Under the pieces are notes generated by a model that saw nothing but the letters and a program-made list of their open reading frames with translations, did not search any database and had not been told where the DNA came from. A stretch of DNA of 64,000 nucleotides from Zonotrichia leucophrys gambelii (taxonomy: Eukaryota > Chordata > Aves > Passeriformes > Passerellidae): NCBI RefSeq assembly GCF_028769735.1, contig NC_088173.1, positions 23,996,038 through 24,060,037 of the forward strand, given 5' to 3'. Of the stretch, positions 50,871-64,000 are shown one piece after another; within the stretch, counting starts at the first letter, position 1, and each line of letters opens with the position of its first letter. The position numbers and the translations under genes were made by a program.

Positions 50871-50892
50871 TCCTCCTTGTGGACAAGGAGGA
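50871..50892. repeat. 10-bp inverted repeat, 2-nt spacer
   Basis: TCCTCCTTGT and ACAAGGAGGA flank GG, making a perfect 22-bp quasi-palindrome. Confidence 0.85.
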
Positions 50893-52529
50893 GAAAACTC
50901 TTTACTGACTTTAATCAATCTCTCTCAATGAAGCTGTTGTTATTCTTAATGGCCAGTCATTCTGTCTGGTTCGAGTGGTATGATTGGAAATAGTGTGTAT
51001 GAGAGTTAGTCAATTAAAAAAACAATATTTATTTAAAAATTTCCAAATGTCAGACAAAGTTAATGAATTGTTTGCAGGGAGGATTCATGAACTGTCACAG
51101 TGAGTATGGATATTCTTATCATGCTGTACTAAAATTGCTTTTCTTGAGTGGAATTGTTAATGAAGCCTTCACAGAGCCTCAAGAGACAGTCATCTGTCAT
51201 ATTCCTCACCCTGCTTTTAAAAATCCTCTAGAAAATTCAGGACCTCTGAATATTTAGAATATCTGTAATCCCTTTTTGAAGTTAATATTCATTGAATTAA
51301 ATAAGATACATCATTATAAGCAAGAGATAGGATCTCTGACTTGGAAGAATAAAAATCTCAGTTGTATTCCTCTTGAATCTGTGAAGTTCTTATGCATAAT
51401 GTAATTGTGGTTATAATTCAGCCTAGTTTTGTTTATAGGTTTGCTTTTGCATGTATGGAACGGGAGAAAAGATTACACAGGTAATTAAAGTCCTGATGGA
51501 AGGTTTTAAAAACAGTTTTAAGATAATAGGAAGGAGGTAGACTAACAAATACAGAGATGAGACTGGAATATTAAGCTGCCCTTCATAGCAGCTGGGAAAA
51601 AAAGAGGCATTGTGTCATTATCATGGTGGATAGCACCCTTTAATACCAAATAAATCTAGAATAATTATTTCTCTTCAGATATCTGAATGCTTTTTACCAA
51701 GTATACAGTACTAAGGCCATTCAATATTCTTGCCATATCCTTTTGCAGCAATAAAGTGGTACTGTTAATTCTTATCCTTTAAATTATAATAAAAATGGGA
51801 TTCAATATAATACAGAACCATAAGTTGAGTCCTAATTATTTGGCTACTCTCATTTAAAATGTGAACTTTAGGAACAGGTTTTTTCCATAGAACTCCTCTA
51901 GAATCATTCATCTCACTGGATTAGTTCACATTCTCTTCATATGTACAGTCATTGCTGGCCTTGGAAACCGTAGTGTAGTACACAGATTTAGATTCTGGAA
52001 ACATTGTGTGTATTTGTGACAATTGCAGAGGGATTTTATATCTTCAGAGGGTTACTAAGCTATAAGTATATTGATCACATCTAGCTGCAGCATCAATGAA
52101 TATGGATGATTTTTATGTGATATATTATTCAAAACCTTAAAATACTAACATTGATTTGGTGGAGCCATCCTTAATTTGCTCTTCCAATCTGTGTTTTGGA
52201 GTATTTTTTCAATTTCCAGTCACTCCAGTACCATTAGTCTGAAGTTCTTTTCAGTGGATTTTTTTGATGTTAATATGGTTTTGACATTTAGACCAGAAGC
52301 ACAAAATAAGTAGTAGCAAGATTAGGCTGTTGTTATCTTCTGTGGTTCAAATCCCCAGAGATATGACTTATATTGGCTCTTTTATCACACTTACTCTGGT
52401 TCAGTGCTTTAGATCTTATCCTGCCTTTTCTGAGCTGAAAAATTAATACAGGCTTTCACTTAAAATGATCCTGAAACTTGTTTCACTGCTTTTTTTTTTC
52501 CTATTCCCTATTAAATATGAACATATGAA

Positions 52530-52560
52530 TTTAACAAGGTGTTGCAGGCACCTTGTTAAA
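52530..52560. repeat. 12-bp inverted repeat with 7-nt loop
   Basis: TTTAACAAGGTG (52530-52541) and CACCTTGTTAAA (52549-52560) are exact complements. There is no following T-run and no gene context to suggest a terminator. Confidence 0.9.
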
Positions 52561-53608
52561 AATGTTGACATCCTTTGGAAATAAAGCATATTTTTGATCC
52601 TTAAGGAAGCAAAGAAGTTAGTAAAATAAATGTTCTATCTCCTTTTTTACCCTTTTTTTCCCCTCTGATAGCTCAGTTGTTAATTCACTCATAAAGGGAC
52701 AGAGGCAGAAATCAAGCTCCCATTTTCCTTTTTCTGAAAAGGGGTGTGTGATATGTGTAGGTGAAGGCTTTTCTTGTTCATTAAAACCAGAAAAAATTCC
52801 ATATATGTTTTCCACAATCACAGCTGTAGACCTGTGCTTGGAAAGCATTTCTAGTCTTGAAGGTGCTCTTAATCACTGTGATATAATCTGGTGAGATGCT
52901 GTAGTATGCCAGGATGTTTCCCAGGAAACTGATTATAATAAATCCAGGACATGAAATTCATTTTGTGGAAATAAGTCTTAAGAGAAGAAAATGGAAAGAG
53001 AAAGAAAAGTCCTGGACAGTAAAGCAAGGTCCTCTCTCATAAAGGAGAATTTACTGTGAAATTTCAGTTCTCTTTGTGCTCTTACCCTACCATTGCTGTT
53101 GGTTTATTTCCCCCAGAGGCCTCTTTAATACTGAATGCCTGACTTCATTATCTTGAATGAATTAGTTCAATGTAAAGTGGAAAACATTGAATATCAGTGA
53201 TTGACTTTTGAGGGACCTGCCGGGAAGTTGTAGAAACGGATATAAAAACGTGAAAGTCTTCAGGAATGCTTCTGCAGGTTCAGCAGCAGGGAAAGGTAAT
53301 GATTTACTTCCAAGCCTAATGGCTTTGTCCAGGTGTTAACAATCTGAAGTGGGACAGTTTCAGCTGTGATCCCTGTAGTGGGGATATAGCACTTCAGGCA
53401 GTTAATTGCCTAACAGATTTAATTTCTGCAGGAGAGATTACTCATGTAGTCATTCCCATTCCCTAGAAATTTCACATGTTCAGCATTTAATGTACCCCTT
53501 GCCTTCACTCGCCACTTAGTGGACTATTCTATCACTGACCTGTTTCCTATGTGTTAATCTGTCCCTGGTTATGTGTTGTGAACAGGAAAAATGGATTACT
53601 GGACACAG

Positions 53609-53643
53609 TAATTGCAACACACTAAACCTGCATGTTGCAATTA
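53609..53643. repeat. 11-bp inverted repeat with 13-nt loop
   Basis: TAATTGCAACA (53609-53619) and TGTTGCAATTA (53633-53643) are exact complements in DCHS2 intron 1. Confidence 0.88.
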
Positions 53644-56600
53644 AAACCTCTGTAAGTGTAGACTGCATCCTGAATGTCCACTGGTCACAAAGTTTTCCAT
53701 TTTGGTAGTTGTATGTTGGGAAAAATCTTTATTAATGTTAGGTGTTTGAAAGTCCCACAGATTGTGTTTTTCTTTGACAAATACAGCCTTTTTGTGAACT
53801 TTGCTTAACTAGAGTTTATGCTGTTGTTCCCTGCAATTAGAAATGGATGTGTTTAAGAAGTTACAGTAGATATCTTTATCTTGTTGTCTTTATTAATTTT
53901 CCTAGTATCTGAAAGGTATTGTTAAGAAACTGAGATGTGGTAAGGGCATGCCCAATTTAAAACTCCCTGGCTGAAGATCATTAGGACAATGCATTACAGT
54001 TATCCTGCTACCAGATAAAAGTAATCAACTATTCTGCCACCAACAAGCTTTATTATTTGATTGGAAAGGCCCCTTTACATATATATATACCAGGTTGTGG
54101 TAAGCCTCCACAGCAAAAATTAGGGGTTTTTTAACACCTTAATGGAGATAGTACTCATATTGCCTTTTAAAAGTCCAGCAGGTACTTTAAAAAAAGTCCT
54201 TAGTGAATTTTAGATATCAGAATTTTCTATCACAGTTGTGCCAAACAGTGCACTAAATTTTCTTGGTGATGCTGATGTTTGTAATAAGGGGAGTTAAAAG
54301 TAATTAGCTACCTTTCCCTCTCTGATCCAGCTCTAAACCATGTTTAGCCTTGTGTAAAGCTTTTTTCCTTTGAAGCCTCAGGTTACTGAGGCTCTTCTCC
54401 AGTTGTGCTTTCAGGTAAGACTATATTAATGAGCAGCTTGAATGATAGTGGTTAAATCAGAATAGGAGGGAGGGTACTTTTCTCTCAGTCCTCTGCTTTA
54501 ACTGCAGAATTTAGTCTTATTTCTTCTGTATTTTTAGAATTTTTTTTTTTTTACCAAGGTGTCTAGTATGTCTACCCTAGATCATGTGACTAGTTTGTTT
54601 GTCTTATTTGATTTGTGACTGAAGCTGTTTCAACTTCTTACACGTGTCTTGTATGGTCTGTCTGGACAGGTACTTTCCTCCCAAATTCACTTGTATAAAA
54701 CACAGGAGTTTGCTGCCCTGTGCTTGATCCTGTGAAACTCTTCACGTTGTGAGCTGTAGCATAGAAAAGTGAGACATAAAGACTCTAAAGACTGAATGTG
54801 ATAAAAAAACTTGTCCAAGTATACAAAGAACCTTTATTTATTACATGGGGTTTCCAATTGCTCATGTTAAGCTTTTGTGTTATAATATTCATCGGTGCAA
54901 TAGAGCATTAGAAACTTTCATAGCATGAACCAGGATGGTGACTTGTTTTGTGAAATTTCTCCTATAAAAAACATGCTTTTAATAATACAGCTGGCTTTTA
55001 TGTTTATCAGCAGTATTTCCATTTCCATGTTTTAGCAATCAGGAACACTTTAGTAATATCTATGTGGCAAATGCAGAACACTTAGTCCTCTCATGCTTTT
55101 ATTTTTGTGTTTGGCAGGGTTTCTCTTTTTCTAATTAAGTCAACAGAAGATGCAGTTTTGGTTTCTTTCTTGTCTTTCTGTGTTGTGGTTGATAAATTTC
55201 AAATAGTCCTACCCAAGATAGTAGTCAGTCTGCTTCATTCCTATAGAGAATTGCAGACATGCGTTGCTGACATTAGCAAACTTTTCCAAGCTTCAAAGAT
55301 TAGATTGTTAACTGCCAAGCTTCTCTGGTTCTGTCAGTTACTATTTTTTCTATCAAAAGGTAAATTTTTCTCCTGTGTTTCTGGACATGATGGAAAAAAA
55401 AACCCTGTCTTCCAGCTTATTCCTGTCTTAAGCCCTTGAACATGTCCAATAGCTAGGACTTTACTGAGACATTTAAGTACCTGTAATTATGTGATCACCT
55501 GGCTTGTAAATGTAAAAAGGAAGACACGATTTAACTTTCTCTGAGGTTTTGTCTGATGTTTTCTACATAATAATTTTTTGTGTCATGAATTTTTTCTCTG
55601 TGTCTCTATGATACTGTGAAGAGTATCACAACTTTGAACAAATTTTCTGATTCTCTGTAGTCTGTCTTTAGATGCATCTATAAATGAAGAGCTGCTTAAT
55701 TTCATTGTCTGAGTCCAGAGATGCTTGACATAAGAATCAAGGCTTGAATTCTTTGATAGCAGTGTATCAGCAGGAATTTAAAACTTTGAGATTATTTAGT
55801 TGATAGTAGTTGTCGAATTTCCAGGTGTCTTTATTGCAGAAAAATTCCACTCTAGCTGTGTAGATAGCCTATGTATCTTTCAGATACAGTTCATCAACAA
55901 CAGTCCTAAAACAAATTTAAAGCCATGCATTTTATACCTCCAGGATGACCATGGGCAGTATTTTACTACAGATTGAAATTTGGTTTCTTTCCGGAGCAGA
56001 GCAGCTGTAGTGTGTCCAACTACCTTCATCTGAGGAGCTCCAGAACCAACAGGTCAGCTCTATTGTGAAAAAGAAACCAGCCGCCCACTTCCCTTTGTAA
56101 AACAGGATACTGACTCCTCACGGTGAAATCCGGGCTCAAAGGAGAGTGAGAAATTTAACAGCTGCTTTTAATTTCTCTTGAGAAAGCTCACATGCCTCCA
56201 TGAGGCTTGTGGTCGTTGCCTTTAGGCAGCAAAAATCCCAACTGCTTGAAAATACTCTCGTTCCTTCCATTGCTTGGATATTCTTCTTTGTGCTGGGGTG
56301 ATAACTCTTTCCATTGCTGTTTATCCTCAGCTTTGACTGGATGAATAGGTGTGAGTAGACTTGTTCTCACAAATAACTTTGTTCTGATGGCTGCATAACA
56401 AACACATGAAGGAAAGTCCACTGGGCAGAACTTGAAATAAACAGTAAAAAGTACTTTGTTTTTGAGTAAAAAGTACTTTTTTTTTTTTCATGCTGGAACT
56501 ATAAGCAGGGCAAATGCAGTTACAGTAAAGGAGTTTTATGCGTTATGTTCTGGGACAAAAGCAGGGACTGTAGATGCTGCTTCTTGGGAGTTGAGAGTTT

Positions 56601-59600
56601 ATGGAATAGAGCTCTGGTGCTATCTCCTTATTCAGACCCTTCGATGGGAAGCTGAGCACTGCCAGATGATATAGGCAAAGAAGTCATTAAAGTGCAAAAC
56701 GAGGTACTACTGTGTGACATTAATGACTGGAAAAAGAACCCATTAAGTCTAATTTATAAAACTTGTTAATGCACTGGGGTTTGTTAGTGTGAGAAAAGAA
56801 TTCTATTTTTCTTAAGCACGTTGGATGATACTATAAAAATACTATTTTCATAAACCCTCCTTGGGTGGTTTTCATTTACTAGTTACATAACTGCTTAGCC
56901 TGTTGAAATGGCCATATTGAAAAGGTGTGGTGAAGTATTACCTTAATAACTTTTAAGGTCTCCTCTTCAACTATGTTCATATGTTTTTTAAGTGAAAGGA
57001 TTTTTATGTTTGTCGACAAGAATATTTGAACTTAAGAGATAGAATTGTATAAATAGGGTTGAAAATGTGAGAATGCTCTTCCACCTCCTCAATATTTTGT
57101 CAGATTTCCTTCCTGTAATGGATGTCAACAACATATTTTCTTTCAGCCCCAAATGATAGCAATTATTTTACTGTAGTTTCCCTCCAGTGATTCTTTCATT
57201 TCCCTCTCCTTGTTTATGTTACTGTGTTATCACCAAGTGGCCTTCTGACTCTCCAGAATCTGCCAGTACTTCTGAAAGCCTTCATTCCTGCACTGTGGGA
57301 CCTGACTGAACCACAGCTGAACATTCTTCCCACTGAACAGCTGTTTCAGTGTTCATTGCATTGTTGAGAAGGGAAGTTCTGTAATCATCTGGAATACTTT
57401 CATTTTGTTCAAGGACACATCTTACTCACTCAGAATCTAGTGGTGCTTTTAGCCATGGTTCTTGCAAGCCTAATATTTGATCTGCTATTTAATGGGGGGG
57501 GGAGTTAGTCAAAGGAACATAAATGGGCTGAGCGACTGTGACTGCTGAGCAGCTGCTGTGCTGTCTTTCAGTCTGGTAGGAGCCCTTCCAGGATTTGAGG
57601 CTGTGGCATGTTCAGTTATCTGCTCTGTTGCAGTCAAACTTGTGAGGCCTAAAGGTGGAAGAGCTTGTGATCATTGTGATGAAATCCAGTTGTGGAAGGA
57701 ACAGACCCCACCCCCATCTCCTCCCCCACAGGTGTTCTGGCTTTCTGAGAGTTTGGGAAGGCTGTTAAATTCAGGTGAATACCAAAGCAGTTAATCTAAT
57801 GTTCTGTAGGGAGATTACATTTGATGTGAAGGATACTTGAAAGGTGTTAGGGTTTTATAACAACTCTCCTTTTCCACTAGGGCAATCTTAGGATTGCTAG
57901 GGTTCAATCAGCTGTCCACTGCGTATCCTGCATCTTGGATACCTGTGAAATCATGCTCTTGTATATCATAGTGAAGAGGGATGTTGGCAGTACGTAAGCC
58001 ATTATATTTCATTTTCCCCCTGTGGTTTTGAGGCGAGGAGGAGCAGGAACACTTTGATTTTCTGAAAAGAGCTCTAAAACCAGCTCACCACAAGCCCAGT
58101 GACCCCTGCGAGGTGTTTATGGCAGTAACATCCTCAGCTGGGAGGAATCTCACTTCTTGGCAGCTCCTGAATAGACTTGGAGGCAATTCTTGTCAAGTGT
58201 TTCACTTGGCTTCCTTGGGAACTGGGAGTTTACAGACAGTAAGTAAATAAGGGAGTTGAATAAATGGATAGCTAAATATTGTGAGCTTTTAAGGAGATCC
58301 TTCTCAAAAGATTTTTAACAGGGAATATGACATAACTGAAAAACAAGAGGGAAAAGCTAAATTTACCCTGATCTTAAAAACCTAGATTCTTAGGAAGAGC
58401 TTTGTAGCATGTAACAAATGAACAGTCTTACTTTTGTAGAGTCTTATTCTTCATGAATGGGACTGGGTATCTTGGATTTGTTACTGCTGCTTCATTTGTC
58501 ACAGAACACACTGTGAAAGAAACTAGTCCTTTTGGGAGCCAAGTGAGAAACAAAACAGCCCAAAGCTGTACAGATAGTGACATCTCTGAACTAAAAGTGG
58601 GTTTCTTTGTGGTTGATGCTGATATACTCCAACAGGAACTTCTCCTGTCAGAGTAGAGAAGGGCTTTCGTTTTGCCAGGGCTGGCTGCTTGGGGCTTTTA
58701 TGGGAACCAAATGCATGTTAAGGAAATATGTGAGAGTTTCCCACAAAATTAATAAAGTTTCATTAGCCTGTTGACATTAACATGTCCAAATGCAGTTGTT
58801 CACATGACATTATCTGGTTGCACACAAAATGACTGCTGTGTGACCTTTCAAATTTGATAAAAGTAGTATGTGATTGTGGGCAGGTTAACCCAATAGACAA
58901 AATAATAATAGTTACTTTACTGAGTGATTAAAGCTCAAAAAAGAGGGAGAGTAGATATGTTTAGCTATAACCCAGCCAAAGAAAATAAGAACCAAGACCT
59001 CAACAGTAGCTCAGATTTAGGGATTCTGACACTCGCTGAAAAAAGAGGCTAGTATCAACTATATACTAGCTTAAAATTAATGCAACATTTGTAATTTTGC
59101 ATTTATATTGTAACTGTATTCATGTTGCTAAGCATATTAATGTGAGACAGCTGCTACAGCTTCATACAGAGACTATGTGCACATAATGAGCTGCTTTTGC
59201 ATGCACCAGAGAGGATCGAATACTATTCATACTTTAAAGTCATGTAGAAAAATCCTGTTTCACCTCAGAACTTTGTCTTGGCACTAAAAAAGCAGGTTTT
59301 TCTGATTTCCACTGATTCAAAGTTCAAAACTGTAAATCCTTGTTATCTGCAAAGCAGCAGAAGCAGCTTACTTTCCCAGCTGCTGTTGGTAACAGATGTG
59401 AAGATGAGAAGCTTTTAAAAATTGTCAGTGTGTCTGTCAATGACCAGTAGGCCCATGGATGAAGCCAGATGATCTTTAAAGTTAGCATAATTCCTCAAAG
59501 AATGCAGAGGAGCTGCATATAAAGTAAAACAGACAGGCATAGTACATGCATGCTCACCACAGTATTTGTTAACTAAAGGGTGTGGCTTTCTGCATTTGAT

Positions 59601-62600
59601 CTTTTGAGTTACGTCATTTTCGGAGATGTAGTTATTGATTTTTGAATTAATGAGTTTGGTTTCATGGTGAGATCTCTCTGACAAACCTGCTTATATGATA
59701 AGCAGGTATTAAGGATTTAAATATATTGTTAAGGACTGCTGTAATATTACTTGCTTGAAGAGACTGTTTCACTGTATTTTGCAGCAAGAGACATCACTTC
59801 TGTAATGGAATTATCCCATTTACTAATAGCATACCATCTTTGCTTTTGATTTCAGTTTCACAGTGGGAGACTTCATGCTTAATGCATGAACAGTATAGTC
59901 TGTTTAATCCAGAAATATATCTTTTTTTTCCTTGTGGCATTCAATATTTTGGCATTGGCAGCCTGAGCTGTGGGCAGGGCTCTTTGTAGTGTTACCATCG
60001 ATAGGAACAGTCATGCTGGAAGCACTGGGCTGTCATGAAGTTGCAGTCCAAAAAACCTGATCAAACATTCAAGGCTTCCTATAATTTGTTTTTATCCTGT
60101 TTTTTGTTTTGCAAAACATCAGCAATATTTATTAGCAATTTATTTTTATTTTCTTTGGGTACATTATCTCAATGGGCAAGTGGCAGATAAATACATGCCA
60201 GCATGACTTTGCTCAGAGTTTATCACTGGCACTAATACCGAGTGATGTTATTTTCTATACTAGGTGTAAAACGAGCCTTAATAAAAGCACAAAGTCTGCA
60301 TTCATTTGCCTTTGATTGCCAAAGTGATAATATTATAAGGCTGAAGGTAGTATTTTTGAAATTTCCCAGTCCATGGCTATCATGTTAAAAAGTAGTGGAA
60401 TTCTTTGCAAGGGGAAAAATTATTAAAGGAGGGTAAATATACCATGACACAGTTTGATTTGAATTAGGTATTAAATCTATTTTTATTAATTTCAGAATGA
60501 AGAAGAAATTGTGTAAGATTTTATTTGTGAAAATTCTTAGTTTAACAATTTTAAATCAAACACTGAAAATGTATTTCTGTAACTAAAGGAATCATCTAGA
60601 CTGGAGGGAAGCTAGAGCAAATAGTTATTTTTCATCAGATTGTAGATTGGATGGCATTACAGAAAGGAGATAGTTGCAGGGTTGAAAATGATGCTGAGAA
60701 AGATCTTTTTCTGCATACTGGCCTGCAAAAAGGGCTTTTCTTTTGTCTGGAACCCACAGGTGTTGACAGCAGGGTTGGTTTCAAAATGTGTTGGATGCTG
60801 CCATGGTCAGTTCAAACCAGTCCCTCAGGAATTCATGCAGTAATAGAGAATACTGCCTGTGCTGGGAAATTGATTTTGACATACATTTTGCAAATGCCTT
60901 TGCATGCTAATGTGATAGTGTTATTGCTAGTGAATTCCATGTACTGCAGAACAGTTGCAATTCACAGCAATGTTGCCATTTAAAAAAAAATCTTTGTAAT
61001 AGAACCTGTAATTTTGTTTTGCCAATTTTATTTGTCTAGTATAACTTCATATTAATTTCACAGTGGAATTTCAGAACTACTTTCCTGCCTTTTCTTAAAA
61101 TTGGGGAGAAAAGCCCTCCTGTAACTGCATTTTTCTCCTATTTTGTCTCATGGTTTTATGAAGTGTTTTATTTTTTTTCTTCAGATAGGAAAAAAAAACT
61201 GTAGAAACTGTTCTTTAGTTGGTCTTATCCTCTCCTTCCTTTACCTTCTTTTATTTAGGAGATATTTGCCTGTGGCTGTATGTTTTCCAAATAAATATGA
61301 GCTTGAATTTGCTCTTGGTATTTTAATTTTGTGTGAAGCTGCACTTCTTCCTGGAAAAGCTGTGACAAGCAAGAACGATGCAAAATGCTGGTATCACTAT
61401 CTTTACATGAAAGCTTATTCTTCTTCCCTTTAGTTGTTTTATTTCTTTATACAACAACAAAATTTGAATGGAATTTGCCCTTTTATTTGTTTAATTTACT
61501 CTAATTTTTAAAGTTATCTTTCTAATGTAATTAGATTAGGTTCCTAAACTTACTTTTTCTCTTGAGCTTTTTTTTTTTTTTTGATTGGTGGTGGGCTGAC
61601 GTGGAGGAGCCACAGTGACTTCAGAGAAAGTGGTTTTTGGCTCTGAAATTATCTTGAGAATTCATGTTCTTTGCTATGAATGGGAGAATTTCTCTAATTT
61701 GCTGGAAGTGAATCTTCAAGGAATCAGAAAGTAGACTTTTGCATTGTGGTCTGTGAAAAGTCAGATGCTGTAGCCAGTAGGGTGTTACTGTTGAGGGCAG
61801 CCTTAGCACAAAGGACTGCACAGCCTGGTACTCATGATGTGCACCTGCTTCTTTCTCTTAAAGCTGGAAACTTGGATTTCTGTCATCATCTCATTCTCCT
61901 GGAGTTTTGTGCTGAGTTTGCCCTCTGCTCCTTTCCTGCTTCTGTAATTCAGTTTCACAGCATGTTTCATGGTGCTCAGCCCATGAGTTGATATTGCCAT
62001 AGCTTGTATTCATTATCACTAATTGTAGTAACCCAAATCTTGGTCTGTCCTGCAAAGTATGACTAAGCATCTCCTGGTTTTGAAGCATTCTGTGGCTTTT
62101 GAAGTTGTGCCTATGGAAGATGCCTATAGAACCAAGTGGAAATGAAGTAAGTACTTCTTCACAGAACAAAAACATGGTGAATGGCCACAGGATTTAGTAG
62201 AGAATCAGTTTGTAGTTCCAGCTTTTTGAATTTACTGCAGAAGTAGACCAAATCCTGCAGCGGAGAAGGCTGCAGGAAATGACACCATGATGTTGGCCTT
62301 GGACAAGTGATAGAATCAGAGGATGATGGGAAGGGTCTTTTAAGGATTAAATTATGCATAACTCATGAATCTATCTCCTTTGACTTCACTGAAATATATG
62401 TATATAAAATCAACTCCCATTCTCTGTAATTGTGTGTTCCAAGCACAATAACATGCAAAAGACACTTCCTTGCCCTAATGGCATGGATTTCATATAATAG
62501 AGAAGTAGTAGCAGTGCATGTCTGCAGCAGTGCTTTATTTGCCTGATATTTTCTCCTGGTGATGACAATCTTTTGTGAGTAAAGAATACTACACTACTTC

Positions 62601-64000
62601 TGGACAGTTTTCAGAGACAGAAAAGCCATTTTCAATTGCCATTAGTGAGAGGAAAATAAATGTAAATCTCACTGTTCCATCTTATGGTGCCTTTGGAAAT
62701 TGCCTCTCTGGCAGACGGAGAATGTATTGTAACTTCACAGAAAGCTTTGCCCCATAATGAGAATACAAAGTATCATTTCTGTTGTTTATTTTTTCTATAA
62801 ATCTGTTTCCCTTGCTTACTTTTACTTGCTTATTTTTGAGCAAATTGCACAGCCTAGCAGATAACTATTTTAATAAAGTAGTTGGCGAGAATCCTCAGCT
62901 TTGTAGTTCTTTTTAGCACTGTTGCTGTCAAGAAGAAGCAATTTTCTTCTTCAATGTAGTCTACTTGTGTATTAATGGTAAAGTAGCTCTACCAGGAATT
63001 ATTTAAGACATCTCACTGTTCATGAGCTTTGGTTGCTACTGTTATGGTCACTGTATTCAATTATTTCTAGATATACTTCTAATTCATTCTGCATTTGCTT
63101 CAAAACATGCTCATTTTTATGTGAGCCCACCTGTGCTCCCTGTGCACGCTACATGCATGACATTACCAGATGTGTGTCCAGGCTGAGGCATTAGGTTACT
63201 GGTGTGAAAACAGCTCAAATGACAGAGTTGTGAATTGTGAGCATGGTGGCTATGTGGAGATCATGTTTCTGTTTCCTGTCTCAAAAAACTGCATCTGCAT
63301 TTACAATACCTGACTATTAAAGTGCTCAGGCTTCTTTAATTCTCCAAGTATGCATGTGTAGAACTGGTGGGCCATAAGAGTATGCTTACTTTGTGATGGA
63401 GTAGTTGCTTTCCCACGAAGCTCCATCACTCTTGTCATAATTAATTCTTTCATAAACTTCTGAATTGTATTTTGTAACATCTTGTAGAAAAAAATCACAT
63501 TTAAAAATAGTCTCTTGCATTTAGTTTTCCTGTGAAGACTATTTTTTTTCACTTTTAGGTTTCATCACTTTGGAAAGTAGTTCTTTGATAGTAGCACATG
63601 TGTCTATTCATGATTATTTGTTTTGGTTAGGTTTTTTCCCCCTCTGTGGAACTGACTTTTTCAAAATGTCACGGATGTTTTTTTCCAACTTTTTCATTTA
63701 AGACAGCGGATGTCCTTTCCCTGCCATTGCTTTTCTGCTGGAGTTAATTTGAGCTGCAGAGGTGCTGTGCTCACTTTAGACTGCATGAGTTTTTCTGTAA
63801 TTCCATAATGTCAGTTTTTATTCTTTAGCCTTTCTATGAGTTGATTTTCATCCTGCTCCATGCACCATTATTGCATCCTACCTTTCACTTAGCACACTGG
63901 AGGCTTCAAGTGCTACAGTAAATGCTGTATAGCAATTAAGCAAGCTCTATACTTTGTGGTGAAGTGAATCTAAAATGTCAGAAGTTGTTGTGGAGGTGTT

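Larger units (their letters stand above)
36529..64000 (+). other. DCHS2: DCHS2 intron 1 (5' 27.5 kb), no further exon recognised
   Basis: After the donor the sequence returns to AT-rich, CpG-poor DNA to the window end. I looked for cadherin signatures (DxNDN, LDRE, DxD with flanking splice sites) and found none, so exon 2 appears to lie beyond 64000. Short open frames here have no recognisable domain. Apart from the CpG island at 37736 and the small repeats listed, I see only homopolymer runs (for example 15 T at 61568-61582) and unclassified single-copy-looking sequence. Confidence 0.75.

Noticed and set aside
52344..52354. A perfect tRNA B-box word (GGTTCAAATCC)
   Set aside because: No A box lies at the right distance, there is no acceptor or anticodon stem, and one T-stem pair is broken. 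Not a tRNA or an intact tRNA-derived SINE.
60651..60983. A 110-codon plus-strand open frame in DCHS2 intron 1
   Set aside because: No family resemblance, and AT-rich DNA of this length yields similar frames by chance.
62310..62350. A short CR1-like 3' end (TAGAATCAG...AAGGGTCTTTTAAGG)
   Set aside because: The resemblance fades after about 40 bases, which is too little to call an element without an alignment.

Overview
The window is vertebrate nuclear DNA, most likely from a bird. The supporting signs are split genes with GT-AG introns, a very GC-rich CpG-island first exon in AT-rich surroundings, very sparse interspersed repeats with no recognisable Alu, B1 or L1, and one decayed CR1-type LINE relic. 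No bacterial, phage, plasmid or CRISPR feature is present. The species cannot be named from sequence alone.

Region 1 (1-11.8 kb) holds the + strand spliceosome gene PLRG1. Fourteen coding exons (603-11644) join in frame into 513 codons, from the third or fourth residue of the protein to the stop. Exon 1, expected to carry the 5' UTR and about three codons, lies left of the window. A poly(A) signal follows 125 bp after the stop codon.

Region 2 (11.8-34.4 kb) is a 22.5 kb intergenic stretch with no supported protein-coding gene. It contains three strong hairpin-forming inverted repeats (19075-19117, 19789-19859, 31934-32016), a 101-bp tandem duplication (24460-24661), and a CR1 relic on the - strand (about 28938-29186).

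Region 3 (34.4-36.6 kb) is a CpG island containing the first coding exon of a dachsous-type giant cadherin. It encodes a signal peptide plus five and a fraction extracellular cadherin repeats and ends at a consensus splice donor. The cadherin subtype and its tandem position downstream of PLRG1 identify it as DCHS2. A 3-codon upstream ORF sits just before the start codon.

Region 4 (36.5-64 kb) is intron 1 of DCHS2, at least 27.5 kb, with no further cadherin exon recognised. It holds a small isolated second CpG island at about 37.74-37.92 kb, short tandem repeats and several short inverted repeats.

The two genes share orientation and neighbourhood, as they do in mammals (PLRG1/DCHS2 beside the fibrinogen cluster), but are not functionally linked: one is a nuclear splicing factor, the other a cell-surface planar-polarity cadherin. 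I found no clearly novel multi-gene system. The observations most worth checking are the hairpins, the orphan CpG island and the DCHS2 uORF.
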